Below are positions 1 to 9,700 of a stretch of DNA of 64,000 nucleotides, in pieces. The translations under genes were made by a program, and so were the position numbers. The number at the start of each line of letters is the position of its first letter. Positions within the stretch are counted from its first letter, which is position 1. The notes below the pieces were generated by a model. The model was not told the origin of the DNA. It saw nothing but the letters and a program-made list of their open reading frames with translations, and did no database searches. The DNA comes from Hoylesella oralis ATCC 33269 (GTDB lineage: Bacteria; Bacteroidota; Bacteroidia; Bacteroidales; Bacteroidaceae). The stretch covers positions 312,501 through 376,500 of the forward strand of contig NZ_GL833116.1 of assembly GCF_000185145.2 (NCBI RefSeq). Direction: 5' to 3'.

Positions 1-10
1 AATTGTTAAT

Positions 11-1102
11 ATGAACAATATCAAAAAGATAGTCCTCACGGGAGGACCATGTGCAGGTAAGACCACTGCACTCGTAAAAGTGATAGAACACTTCTCGAGT
101 CTGGGCTTCAAAGTGTTTACCATTCCCGAAGTTCCCACGCTGTTCAGTCAGTCGGGCATGGACTATCTAACCACGAACAAAGGCTTCTTTTATGAAGGCG
201 AAAAGGCAACGCTCGAAATACAGATGGCATTGGAAGACAAGTTCATGCGCATGGCTTCGGAATGTAAGGAGCCGACAATCATCGTTTGCGACCGCGGGGC
301 AATGGATATTTCGACATACATGAAGCCCGAGATGTGGCGCGAGATAACGGCGTCGATCGGTACTTCTACCGCCGAACTTCGCGACCATCGTTACGACGCG
401 GTGCTCCATCTTGTATCGGCAGCCGATGGGGCCGAACAGTTTTATACTACCGACAATAACAAGCACCGCAGCGAAGGACTGGAGCTGGCACGGCAGTTGG
501 ATAAGAAAGTAATTGCGGCTTGGACGGGACATCCGTACCTGCGGGTAATCAATAACCATGAAGATTTCAGCAATAAAGTTTACCGTGTGCTGAAAGAGAT
601 ATCGAGTGTACTCGGCCTGCCGCAACCTATCGAAGAGGAGCGCAAGTACATCGTGGAGCTTCAGGGTGCCGTTCCAGACTGCATAGAGAGCGACATCACA
701 CAGACTTATCTGGTGGCCGAACCCGGTAGCGAGATACGCCTGCGTCGCCGCAGATGGCAGGGTAAGTACGTTAATGTGCTCACCACGAAGAAACGAATAT
801 CGGCAACAGAGCAGATACAGACCGAACGTCAGATCAATAACAACCTCTATTCGTCGCTTTTGCAGCAAGCTGATCCGTACCGACATACTATCCGTAAGGT
901 GCGTAGGAGCTTCATTTGGAAAGGACAGTACTTCGAACTCGACGATTATCTTGCCCCTGTAAGCCATTTAATGATACTCGAAACCAAGGGTGTTGTAGAA
1001 GATGAAGCCGTGAAGTTCCCGCCTTTTGTGAAAGTAATCGAGGATATTACGGGCAATTCAGAGTATTACAATTACAATCTCGCACTGCGGGCGAATTCGT
1101 AA
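11..1102 (+). CDS. P-loop NTPase fused to a CYTH-like domain
   Basis: Predicted cytoplasmic two-domain protein of 363 residues. The N-terminal half is a P-loop NTPase of the AAA_28 type: Walker A GGPCAGKTT lies at residues 11-19 and a Walker B-like CDRG at 93-96. From about residue 208 a CYTH/triphosphate-tunnel-like domain begins with EEERKY (ExExK-like), followed by a basic strand EIRLRRRR and a lysine-rich strand, as expected for binding of a polyphosphate substrate. The fusion is known from conserved bacterial proteins, but its substrate is not evident. The reading frame is open to the left window edge; this start is chosen because it places the P-loop about 10 residues in, as is usual. 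The next gene follows after 50 bp. Confidence 0.75.
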   Translation: MNNIKKIVLTGGPCAGKTTALVKVIEHFSSLGFKVFTIPEVPTLFSQSGMDYLTTNKGFFYEGEKATLEIQMALEDKFMRMASECKEPTIIVCDRGAMDISTYMKPEMWREITASIGTSTAELRDHRYDAVLHLVSAADGAEQFYTTDNNKHRSEGLELARQLDKKVIAAWTGHPYLRVINNHEDFSNKVYRVLKEISSVLGLPQPIEEERKYIVELQGAVPDCIESDITQTYLVAEPGSEIRLRRRRWQGKYVNVLTTKKRISATEQIQTERQINNNLYSSLLQQADPYRHTIRKVRRSFIWKGQYFELDDYLAPVSHLMILETKGVVEDEAVKFPPFVKVIEDITGNSEYYNYNLALRANS

Positions 1103-1152
1103 TTTGTTCCGAAAAAGCCGGTTAACCGAAATGTAAACCAAGGTAACGCATA

Positions 1153-1635
1153 ATGAGAAAGTTATTTATACCGCTACTGTTGCTTGCCATGTTGTGTGCT
1201 TTTGCATGCGGATCACGTACGGATAACGGCAAACAGAACGCAGAACAAGTTCATGAAATCGTGATAGATACCATTGCTGCGGACGATTCTTTACCCGATG
1301 ATGTAATAGAGGGAGCAGGCTGTATTTACTATCGTACAAAGGGCAGATTTGTGAACGAAGAACCTCAAACGGATGTTATTTTCAACGCAGGATATCCCTA
1401 TGCGGCCATGAAGATCAATGGAGAATTGCAGATAATGAAGCTGATACGTTGTAATGATAATTTCTCTGTGACTGTTTTTAAGAACAAGAAATACACGGTG
1501 GTAGTCCGTGTATCCAAAGAAAAGGCATGGGGTGGGGAAGACTCATCCGGTGCTCTTCAGGAAGGAACCATCACCGTAACCGACCGTAAAGGTGCGAAAA
1601 AGAAAATAAAGTTTTACGGATATTGCGGCTGTTAG
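1153..1635 (+). CDS. Small predicted lipoprotein, unknown function
   Basis: A 160-residue protein that starts with a hydrophobic signal and a lipobox-like AFAC, giving Cys19 as the predicted lipidated residue. A short polar linker is followed by a domain of about 100 residues with alternating hydrophobic positions (GCIYYRTKGRF, YTVVVRV, EGTITVTDRKG), which suggests a beta fold, ending in GYCGC. I do not recognise the family. It lies 50 bp after the CYTH protein on the same strand and may share its transcript. It is probably attached to the outer membrane or the periplasmic face of an envelope membrane. Confidence 0.6.
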   Translation: MRKLFIPLLLLAMLCAFACGSRTDNGKQNAEQVHEIVIDTIAADDSLPDDVIEGAGCIYYRTKGRFVNEEPQTDVIFNAGYPYAAMKINGELQIMKLIRCNDNFSVTVFKNKKYTVVVRVSKEKAWGGEDSSGALQEGTITVTDRKGAKKKIKFYGYCGC

Positions 1636-1704
1636 TAAAAAATCGTTATATCTTAGTTAAAGAATAAGGTCTTTAAATTACCGGCAATAGTTGGACAAAC
1701 GTTG

Positions 1705-1765
1705 AACTTAGTTGCAACAAAGTTATAACTAAGTTGTAGCGAAGTTGCAACTTTGCGCTTGCAAC
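1705..1765. repeat. Clustered inverted repeats around GTTGCAAC
   Basis: AACTTAGTT (1705-1713) and its exact reverse complement AACTAAGTT (1727-1735) form a 9-bp inverted repeat. GTTGCAAC, itself a palindrome, occurs at 1711-1718 and again at 1744-1751, and GCAACTT recurs at 1761-1767. Overlapping symmetric copies like these could be an operator array or alternative RNA hairpins. Function is not known. Confidence 0.5.
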
Positions 1766-1826
1766 TTATTGAAAATAAAGGTACGTTCCTATATATAGAA
1801 GATAGAAAAGGAACTTCGTCGAAGAA

Positions 1827-1857
1827 AAGAAGCTATGCCGTAGACTTCTTTTTTCTT
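1827..1857 (+). terminator. Rho-independent terminator
   Basis: AAGAAG-CTA pairs with TAG-a-CTTCTT around the loop TGCCG, and is followed directly by TTTTCTTT. It likely ends the transcript from the lipoprotein gene. Confidence 0.6.
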
Positions 1858-2117
1858 TATATTTTTTCCGTCGTCCGTTTTCTTTTTCTTTTTCGTTCGT
1901 TTTGCCTGTCGGGCATATTTTTCTTTTTCAAATGCGATATTATCACGGTAGGCCGCTGCTCTGTGCGGTTGGTAACGGCGATAGTTGGTTCCTTTGATAA
2001 GGATACATGTACTGCCTGTCCTGAATAGATGCCGCATCTGTGGGCGATAGACCGAAGCTATAATCGATATATAGCAAAATACCATGGAGGAATCATGATA
2101 AAAACAGCTGGCCTGTG

Positions 2118-2148
2118 TTTGATTTCCGTGCGAAATGTTGTATCTTTG
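2118..2148 (+). promoter_or_regulatory. Bacteroidota-type promoter for the ABC-F gene
   Basis: TTTG at 2118-2121, 19 bp, then TATCTTTG at 2141-2148. This matches the Bacteroides consensus TTTG-N19-TAnnTTTG. The leader to the start codon is about 110 nt. Confidence 0.7.
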
Positions 2149-2261
2149 CAAACAGTTTTATTGCGCTCCTCGGGGGCGGAAAGAACCGGCTGTACGTGGG
2201 GCAATTACTGTGCAGAGTAACGTATTGCAAGGGAAATTTAAAGAAAAGACGATAGAAACGA

Positions 2262-4349
2262 ATGATTTCAGTAGAAGGTTTGAAAGTAGAATTCGGTGTG
2301 AAACCGCTGTTTCATGATGTGAGTTTCGTGGTGAACGACCGCGACCGAATTGCCTTGGTGGGTAAGAACGGCGCGGGAAAATCTACTTTGCTCAAGATAT
2401 TATGCGGCATGCAAAAGCCCACGGCGGGCGTTGTTGCCGTGCCTGCCGATACCACTATCGGCTATCTGCCGCAGGTGATGAAGCTGTCGGACGATACCAC
2501 CGTGCTCGAAGAAACGCGCAAAGCCTTCTTCAGGAACACCGAATTGAAAGCACGTATAGACCGCATGGAGCGCGAACTTGCCGAACGTACCGATTACGAA
2601 AGCGAGGAGTATCTTGCTTTGGTGGAGCAGTTTACGCAGGAACACGAACGCTACATGATGAACGGAGCCGAGGGCTACGAGGCCGAAATGGAGCGCACGC
2701 TGACGGGATTGGGCTTTCTACGAACGGATTTCGACCGCCCTACGTCTGAATTTTCGGGCGGATGGCGCATGCGTATCGAACTTGCGAAGATACTGTTGCA
2801 ACGCCCCGACGTGCTTCTGCTCGATGAACCGACCAATCATCTCGACATCGAAAGCATCCAATGGCTTGAACAATTCCTTGCTCAATCGGCCAAATCGGTG
2901 GTTTTAGTAAGCCACGACAAGGCTTTCATCAACCATGTTACCAACCGTACAATAGAGATCACCTGCGGTCATATCGAAGATTATCGTGTGAAATACGATG
3001 AATATCTTACGCTGAGAGCCGAGCGGCGTGAGCAACAATTGCGGGCTTACGAGAACCAACAGAAGGAGATTGCCGACATGAAAGACTTCATCGAGCGTTT
3101 CCGGTACAAACCTACAAAGGCGGTACAGGTACAGAGCCGCATCAAGCAGTTGGCCAAGATCGTGCCTTTGGAGGTGGATGAAGTAGACAATAAGGCCATG
3201 CATCTGAAGTTTCCTCCATGCTTGCGTGCCGGCGATTTTCCTATTATTGCAGAAGATCTCGGTAAGGTTTATCCCGCTACCTCTCTCCAACTCTCCTCTG
3301 AAAAGGTAGACCGAGAAGGAATAAAAGAAAGTGCAACGACACCGACTTCTGCTCCCTTGCAGGGAAAGGTTGAAGGGGGACATCTTGTCTTTTCGGGTGT
3401 AAACATGACAATTCGGCGTGGCGAGAAGGTCGCCTTTGTGGGAAAAAACGGAGAAGGTAAGTCGACTCTCGTCAAATGTATCATGGGAGAAATCCCTTAT
3501 ACGGGCACGCTGAAGATCGGACATAACGTGCAAATCGGCTATTTTGCACAAAACCAAGCCCAGCTGTTGGACGAAAATCTGACGATACGCGATACCATCG
3601 ACCGCGTGGCAACGGGCGACATGAGGCTGAAAATCAATGACCTGTTGGGCGCATTCATGTTCGGTGGCGAGATTGCAGACAAGAAAGTGAAGGTGTTGAG
3701 TGGCGGAGAACGGTCTCGATTGGCCATGATAAGGCTGCTACTCGAACCGGTTAACCTGCTTATCCTCGACGAACCGACTAACCATTTGGACATCCAGTCG
3801 AAAGATATACTGAAAGAAGCGATCAAAGCCTTTGACGGTACCGCCATCATCGTGAGTCATGACCGTGAGTTTCTGGACGGTCTTGTAACGAAAGTCTACG
3901 AATTCGGTGGAGGAAAAGTGCGCGAACATCTCGGCGGCATCTACGATTTTCTTAGAACAGCCTCACCCGTTGTCTCCGATGGAAAGGGAGAACTGCACGC
4001 TAACTCTATCGATGCAGCGCTGCAACAAAAATCGTCTGCCCCCAATATAGCTTCTTTTTCAGGGGGAGAAGGACGGGAAGAAGCTCCCCCGACCGGTAAT
4101 CTTTCCTACGCCGAGCATAAGGAACGGCAGAAGAAGTTGCGCAGAGCACAGAAAGCAGTTGATGAGAGCGAAGTCAAGATAGCGAGCATGGAAAAGCGAA
4201 TTAAGGAGCTGGACGACCTGCTGATGCTGCCTGCCAACGCTTCGAACATGGAACTTGTAACCGAATATACCGCCACCCGAAAGGCGTTGGACAGCGAAAA
4301 CGAACGCTGGATGGAGCTCTCGGAGCAGCTCGAGGCAATGAAAGTTTAA
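2262..4349 (+). CDS. ABC-F family ATPase
   Basis: Soluble protein of 695 residues with two ABC nucleotide-binding domains and no membrane segments, the layout of ABC-F translation factors that act at the ribosomal E site. Walker A motifs are GKNGAGKST (34-42) and GKNGEGKST (394-402). Both domains carry SGG signatures (FSGGWRMRIELAK and LSGGERSRLAMIR) and the LLLDEPTNHLDI / LILDEPTNHLDI Walker B that is diagnostic of ABC-F. The inter-domain linker contains the basic coiled segment RFRYKPTKAVQVQSR typical of the P-site tRNA interaction motif, and a C-terminal coiled coil spans about 625-695. It is longer than usual because of two low-complexity inserts, at about residues 340-378 and 590-612, whose DNA resembles dispersed palindromic repeats. 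I cannot tell a housekeeping role (EttA/Uup-like) from antibiotic protection. Confidence 0.9.
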   Translation: MISVEGLKVEFGVKPLFHDVSFVVNDRDRIALVGKNGAGKSTLLKILCGMQKPTAGVVAVPADTTIGYLPQVMKLSDDTTVLEETRKAFFRNTELKARIDRMERELAERTDYESEEYLALVEQFTQEHERYMMNGAEGYEAEMERTLTGLGFLRTDFDRPTSEFSGGWRMRIELAKILLQRPDVLLLDEPTNHLDIESIQWLEQFLAQSAKSVVLVSHDKAFINHVTNRTIEITCGHIEDYRVKYDEYLTLRAERREQQLRAYENQQKEIADMKDFIERFRYKPTKAVQVQSRIKQLAKIVPLEVDEVDNKAMHLKFPPCLRAGDFPIIAEDLGKVYPATSLQLSSEKVDREGIKESATTPTSAPLQGKVEGGHLVFSGVNMTIRRGEKVAFVGKNGEGKSTLVKCIMGEIPYTGTLKIGHNVQIGYFAQNQAQLLDENLTIRDTIDRVATGDMRLKINDLLGAFMFGGEIADKKVKVLSGGERSRLAMIRLLLEPVNLLILDEPTNHLDIQSKDILKEAIKAFDGTAIIVSHDREFLDGLVTKVYEFGGGKVREHLGGIYDFLRTASPVVSDGKGELHANSIDAALQQKSSAPNIASFSGGEGREEAPPTGNLSYAEHKERQKKLRRAQKAVDESEVKIASMEKRIKELDDLLMLPANASNMELVTEYTATRKALDSENERWMELSEQLEAMKV
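3281..3400. repeat. Inverted pair of repeat-like units inside the ABC-F gene
   Basis: A C/T-rich unit at about 3281-3310 (CTCTCTCCAACTCTCCTC, then GAAAAGG) and a G-rich unit at about 3351-3383 (CTCCCTTGCAGGGAAAGG, then TTGAAGGGGG) are approximate reverse complements. The insert reads through in frame as a low-complexity peptide between the linker and the second ABC domain. The units resemble the GC-rich palindrome at the end of the MATE gene (33369-33398). Confidence 0.5.
4036..4095. repeat. Second palindromic repeat-like insert in the ABC-F gene
   Basis: GCTTCTT and AAGAAGC flank GGGGGAG, with CTCCCCC just beyond, giving a nested hairpin within coding DNA. It is translated as a Ser/Gly/Pro-rich stretch between the second ABC domain and the C-terminal coiled coil, where an insertion would be tolerated. 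Confidence 0.45.
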
Positions 4350-4375
4350 ATCACACATATAAAAAATTAAGAAAT

Positions 4376-6409
4376 ATGAACATGAAACAAATTTTACCGG
4401 CCATGATGATGGTGGCCGCTCCCACTATGGGATTGGCGCAAGATAAGCCGGGTATTCGCCTGTCGAACCTCGACAGAACCGTCCGTCCGGGCGACGATTT
4501 CTACGAATTTGCAACGGGAGGATGGCAGAAAAGTCACCCGCTTCCGCCCGCTTACTCGCGCTTCGGCAGCTTCGACCAGTTGCAAGAAGACAATAACAAG
4601 CGTATCAACACCATTCTTGGCGACTTGCTGAAAAAGCAATACAAAGCCGGCACGACGGAACGAAAGCTAAGCGATTTCTACAAATTGGCTATGGATTCGG
4701 TACGTCGCAACAATGATGGAGTGGCGCCGATGAAGCCGTTGCTCGACGAAATGGAGGCCGCCCGAACCTTGGATGCGTTGCGCCAATTGCAACTAAAGTA
4801 TGCGTATTTCGGATACGGAGTGCCCATGGGCTGCTTTTTCGGGGCCGATGAAAAGAACTCATCCATGAACATTCTGAACATTTATCAGGGCGGTTTGACG
4901 CTCGGTTTGAAAGAATATTACCTCGATAACGACGCTGCTACGGTCGCCATCCGTGAGACCTACCGCGGACATATTGCTAAGATGTTCCGCCTGTTCGGCT
5001 TTACAGAGGCGCAAGCCAATGCAAAACGCGACGCTGTTTTGCGCTTTGAGACCGCTGTTGCATTAATTTCGAAGAGCCGCACCGAACTCCGAGATCCGCA
5101 AGCCAACTACAATAAGATGACTCTACAGGAGTTTAAGGAAAACTACCCCAACATTCCGTTGGAAGCAATGATGCAGGCCGAGGGTGTGAAATCGGCTTAT
5201 ATTCAAGATATGGTGGTAGGTCAGCCCTCGTTCATGGCGGGTATCGACAAACTTACATCAGTGCTTACGGCCGACGATCTGCGCGCCTTGATGGAGTGGG
5301 ATGCTATTATGTCGGCGGCAAGTTATCTGAGCGACGACATTCAGGCGGCCAACTTCGAGTTCTTCGGCAAGGTGATGAGAGGGCGACAAGAGGACTATCC
5401 GCGCTGGAAACGCGTAACATCGCAGGTCGACAACCAGTTTGGAGAGGCCTTGGGCAAGATGTATTGTGCACGTTATTTCCCCGAATCGAGCAAAAAACGC
5501 ATGCAGCAATTGGTGAAAAACCTGCAGGTTTCGCTCGGTCAACGTATCGATGCGCAGACATGGATGAGCGATACTACGAAATTGGCTGCACACGAGAAGC
5601 TCGCAACGTTCTACGTAAAGATAGGCTATCCCGACAAATGGGAAGACATGAGCGCGTTGACGATCGATCCTGCAAAGTCGTATTACGAGAACGTACAGGC
5701 ATGCAGATTGTTCTGGGACAAGCGGAATATCGAAAAACATGCAGGCAGACCGGTGGACAAAGATGAATGGGGAATGACGCCGCAGACGGTGAATGCCTAC
5801 TATAACCCCACGACCAACGAGATTTGTTTCCCTGCAGGTATTCTGCAATATCCATTCTTCGACGCGCAAGCCGACGATGCATTCAACTACGGCGCTATCG
5901 GTGTAGTGATCGGACACGAGATGACTCACGGCTTTGATGACCAAGGACGGCAATACGATAAGACGGGAAATATGCGCGACTGGTGGACGGTTACCGATGC
6001 TGCTAACTTCAAGGAGCGTGCCGATATGTATGCTACGTTCTTCTCGAACATCAATGTGCTGCCCGATTTGAAGGCAAACGGTCGCCTTACGCTCGGCGAG
6101 AACCTTGCCGACCACGGCGGTCTGGAAGTGAGCTTCCATGCTTATCGCAACGCTACCAAGCAGAAACCACTCAAAGTGAAAGACGGTTTTACGGCCGATC
6201 AGCGGTTCTTCCTCGCCTATGCAGCGGTGTGGGGACAGAACATAACGGAGAAAGAAATACGCTCGCGTGTGAAGAGCGATCCTCACTCTTTGGGCGAGTG
6301 GCGCGTGAACGGTGCCCTCCCGCACATCGAAGCGTGGTATAAGGCATTCGACGTGAAGCCGGGCGACAAGCTCTACTTGCCCGAGAACGAACGCTTGAAA
6401 CTGTGGTAA
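4376..6409 (+). CDS. M13 family zinc metallopeptidase (neprilysin/PepO-like)
   Basis: Secreted or periplasmic endopeptidase of 677 residues, the usual size for family M13. A signal peptide ends near GLAQ (residue 22). The zinc site is complete: HEMTH at 514-518 supplies two His ligands and the catalytic Glu515, and ENLAD at 575-579 supplies the third ligand Glu575 and Asp579. The substrate-binding NAYYNP motif and the C-terminal family ending (YLPENERLKLW) are present. M13 enzymes cleave peptides on the N-terminal side of hydrophobic residues. The start lies 26 bp after the ABC-F stop, so the two are probably co-transcribed. A degraded second copy of its 3' end and terminator lies 7.2 kb downstream (13551-13764). 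Confidence 0.93.
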   Translation: MNMKQILPAMMMVAAPTMGLAQDKPGIRLSNLDRTVRPGDDFYEFATGGWQKSHPLPPAYSRFGSFDQLQEDNNKRINTILGDLLKKQYKAGTTERKLSDFYKLAMDSVRRNNDGVAPMKPLLDEMEAARTLDALRQLQLKYAYFGYGVPMGCFFGADEKNSSMNILNIYQGGLTLGLKEYYLDNDAATVAIRETYRGHIAKMFRLFGFTEAQANAKRDAVLRFETAVALISKSRTELRDPQANYNKMTLQEFKENYPNIPLEAMMQAEGVKSAYIQDMVVGQPSFMAGIDKLTSVLTADDLRALMEWDAIMSAASYLSDDIQAANFEFFGKVMRGRQEDYPRWKRVTSQVDNQFGEALGKMYCARYFPESSKKRMQQLVKNLQVSLGQRIDAQTWMSDTTKLAAHEKLATFYVKIGYPDKWEDMSALTIDPAKSYYENVQACRLFWDKRNIEKHAGRPVDKDEWGMTPQTVNAYYNPTTNEICFPAGILQYPFFDAQADDAFNYGAIGVVIGHEMTHGFDDQGRQYDKTGNMRDWWTVTDAANFKERADMYATFFSNINVLPDLKANGRLTLGENLADHGGLEVSFHAYRNATKQKPLKVKDGFTADQRFFLAYAAVWGQNITEKEIRSRVKSDPHSLGEWRVNGALPHIEAWYKAFDVKPGDKLYLPENERLKLW

Positions 6410-6448
6410 GTCGTTAGCGGAAAGATAATTTTTTATATTTAGAACATC

Positions 6449-6511
6449 AAAAGGGCGTGAACGCTCGGTAACGGAAAAGGAACCGTACACCGAATGTTCG
6501 CGCTCTTTTCT
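6449..6511 (+). terminator. Long hairpin terminator of the M13 gene (copy 1)
   Basis: AAAAGGGCGTGAACG...CGG pairs imperfectly with CCG...TGTTCGCGCTCTTTT over about 20 bp, with a loop of about 20 nt, and ends in TTTTCTTATT. A near-identical copy lies at 13702-13764. Confidence 0.7.
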
Positions 6512-6663
6512 TATTGCCTCACTCATCCATTTTTTCTGATGACCGATAAAAATGAGATGGATTATTTTCTTCCTTCTGTCGAATTGTCTATGTTATTTCA
6601 ACATTGAAAAAATACAAATTATTATAAAAAATAATAATAGATATGGCTTTTAATTTTAAAATG

Positions 6664-6695
6664 CTTGTATTTTTTTATGTAAAAATCTATATTTG
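6664..6695 (+). promoter_or_regulatory. Promoter of the SusC-SusD operon
   Basis: CTTG at 6664-6667, 20 bp, then TATATTTG at 6688-6695, which fits TAnnTTTG. Confidence 0.6.
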
Positions 6696-6792
6696 TAACC
6701 AGTTGTCCTGAATAATCAAACGACCGATTAATGAAAACTTTTGATTAGACTTAGATTAATTAACAAAAAGTACTTAACTAAATAAAAATATC

Positions 6793-9700
6793 ATGAATGA
6801 AAAGTTGAAGAAAGATTTGTGCATTAAAAAAGGCCATTTCTTGACATCTATGAGACTTTTAGCCTTGTTCTTGTTTTCAGGAGTGAGTCTTTTTCTTAAT
6901 GCGAACAGCAACAGGAAAGAACGAGGAGTCTTATCCTATGTGGTTGGACAGCCAGATGTAAGAATATATGAACAAGGGAAAAACGCCGATATTCTTCGTC
7001 AGGTGCAGAATGAAACCCGTATGTTAACGGGTATTATTACGGATAAAGTAACGGGAGAACCGCTTGTCGGAGTAACTATTCAAGTAAAAGGAAAGCCCAA
7101 TTTAGGTTGTATTACCGATGTAAACGGGCGTTATAAACTTACAGGAATTATTTCTGATGACGATATAACCATCTCCTATATAGGTTACACAACAAGAACA
7201 TTGAGAATAGGTAATGTGGGTGAGTTGGATATCCAGCTGACTCCGGCAGATGCCCAGATGGGTGAGGTGGTGGTGATAGGTGCAGGTACGCAACGCAAAA
7301 TATCTGTAACGGGCTCCATCTCTACCGTTTCGGGAAATGATTTGCGTACGCCGAGTTCTTCGCTTACCAATAACCTTGCCGGCAAGTTGGCCGGTGTAAT
7401 CGCCAAAACAAACAGCGGCGAGCCCGGCTCAGTGGGCGAATTCTATATTCGCGGCGTATCAACCTTTGGCGGACGTACACGGCCTCTCATTCTTTTAGAT
7501 GATGTAGAAATCTTTCCCGGCGACCTTGATCGCATTCCGCCAGAGACCATTAAGAGCTTTACCATTTTGAAAGACGCTTCGGCTACGGCCATTTATGGCG
7601 CGCGTGGTGCTAATGGCGTAATGATTATAACAACGAAGACGGGCGAGAAAAATACCAAAACTGCCATTAACGTAACGCTGGAAGCCTCGTATTTGCATCC
7701 GGTGAACCGTGTGAAGTTTGTAGACGGACCAACTTATATGCGTATGTATAACGAGGCATTAATTACTCGCCATCCGAGTGCAACCCCGAGATATTCCGAA
7801 GATGCGATTGAAAATACAATCAAAGGAGTAAATCCTTATGTGTATCCGAATGTGAATTGGTACGACCAACTGTTTAAAAGTGGATGTTTCAATCAGCGGG
7901 CAAATCTCAGTGTGTCGGGCGGTGGAAACAGAATTGCTTATTACATGAGCTTGCAGTCGAACCATAACACGGGATTGCTGAATACGCGAAACGGCTACGC
8001 GTTCAATAATAACTATAATAACTGGGAGTATATTTTTCAGAATAATCTGACCTATGATCTCACGAACACCACGAAAGTCGGTCTTCGAATGAATACGCAA
8101 ATAGGCAATACAAAAGGACCTAATATTGCATCGCGAGACCTTTTGTGGGATACATTTCAAAACGATCCTGTAACGTTCCCTGTAATGTTCCCCGCACAAG
8201 AAGGCGATAAACATATTCGTTTCGGTAATGCCGTGATGAGCGATAGTCGTTTGTTTGTGAACCCCTATGCTAAAATGTTGAGCACTTATCGGGAATTAAA
8301 TTACGCAACATTCAACACCTCGCTGAACGTTACCCAAGAGTTGGATTTTATAACCAAGGGATTAAACGTTACAGCATTGGTGAATTGGAAACAATATGCA
8401 AGCTCCAACTATTCACGCTCCATCACACCTTATTACTACAGAGTGGTAGACGGCAGCTGGCAAGCGAGTGATCCCAATGCGTTTGAAACGGAACTTTTAA
8501 GGAGCGGTACCGACTTTATATCACAGTCGGATATCACAAAACACAATGATGATACGTTCTATTTTGATGCTCGCTTGAACTATAGCCGGCGTTTCGGCGG
8601 ACATACTGTTGGCGGCATGCTGATGTACATGATGCGCGAATACCGCGAAGAAGTGTATCCAAGTAGGAACCAAGGTCTCTCCGGTAGATTTACCTACGAT
8701 TACAACAATACCTATTTGGCCGAAATAAACTTTGGGTATAACGGAACCGAACGCTTGGCTAAAGGGCAACGTTTCGAGTTCTTTCCGGCAGCATCGATCG
8801 GTTGGGTGGTTAGTAACGAGAAGTTCTGGAAGCCCGTTTCAAAATATATTGATTTTCTGAAACTCCGTTGTAGCTATGGTCTTGTAGGAAACGATGATAC
8901 TGGAGAGGATGCAGGGGCAGCCCATTTCCTCTATATAAACGAAGTGAATGTAGGAGACGGAGGCAGTTATACTACCGGTCCGTACAACGGTTCTCCGTAT
9001 AATATTACTAAAAAAGGTCCTGGTGTTGTTCGCTATGCCGTGGAGGACGCTCATTGGGAGCGCGTTAAAGAGTTCGATCTTGGACTTGATCTGCGTTTGT
9101 TTAACCAATTAGACATTGTTTTCGATTATTTTCATCATAAAACCGATCGTATCTTAATGCGTCGTGGTTCCTTCCCTACAATCTTAGGTTATTGGTCGGC
9201 CATTCCTTTCAGTAATATTGGTAAAGTAGACAATAAGGGCTTCGAGTTGGCTGTAGTATGGAATACGAATATCAATAAGGAATTACATGTGGAAGTACGA
9301 GGTAACTTAACCTATAATCAAAATAAATATGTGTATGTAGACGATCCGGATTATCCTTACGTATGGCAAACGAGAACAGGGAAACCATTAAGTCATTGTA
9401 TCGGGTATATTGCTGAAGGATTGTTTAAATCGGAGGAAGAAATAAGATTGCATGCCGATCAGTCGGGCTTGGGTAGCACGCCCATGGTTGGTGATATTAA
9501 GTATCGTGATGTGAATGGAGACGGAAAGATTACCACAGAAGATCGAGTGATGATTTCGGAATATGGAAGTTTGCCGCGCATGCAGTATGGAATTGGCGTA
9601 AACCTTACATGGAAAAAACTGGACTTCGGTGTATTCTTTAACGGCTCTGCCAAGATTAAGAAGATTTTGCAAGGCTTCCAGCCTTTCCATGCTAATAACA

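Larger units (their letters stand above)
1636..2261. other. Long intergenic region with repeats and terminator
   Basis: No convincing gene in 626 bp. It holds a cluster of short inverted and direct repeats around GTTGCAAC (1705-1765), a hairpin terminator (1827-1857), a T/C-rich tract on the plus strand (1850-1930), and the promoter of the ABC-F gene (2118-2148). A basic, Lys-rich minus-strand frame here is judged not to be coding. Confidence 0.6.
6410..6792. other. Intergenic region: terminator and SusC promoter
   Basis: Contains the M13 gene's terminator hairpin (6449-6511), an AT-rich stretch, and the promoter of the SusC-SusD operon (6664-6695) with a leader of about 95 nt. No gene is seen. 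Confidence 0.7.

Noticed and set aside
167..967. Long minus-strand frame opposite the P-loop/CYTH gene
   Set aside because: Antisense shadow: composition is unlike a protein and the plus-strand gene has clear motifs.
1789..2151. Minus-strand open frame of 120 codons with a Lys/Arg-rich part
   Set aside because: It arises from the T/C-rich tract, lacks a promoter and any family resemblance, and overlaps the terminator and spacer. I treat it as chance, but it is the least certain of the rejections.
5258..6526. 422-codon minus-strand frame opposite the M13 gene
   Set aside because: Shadow of the M13 gene, which has an intact zinc site; the frame even covers its terminator.
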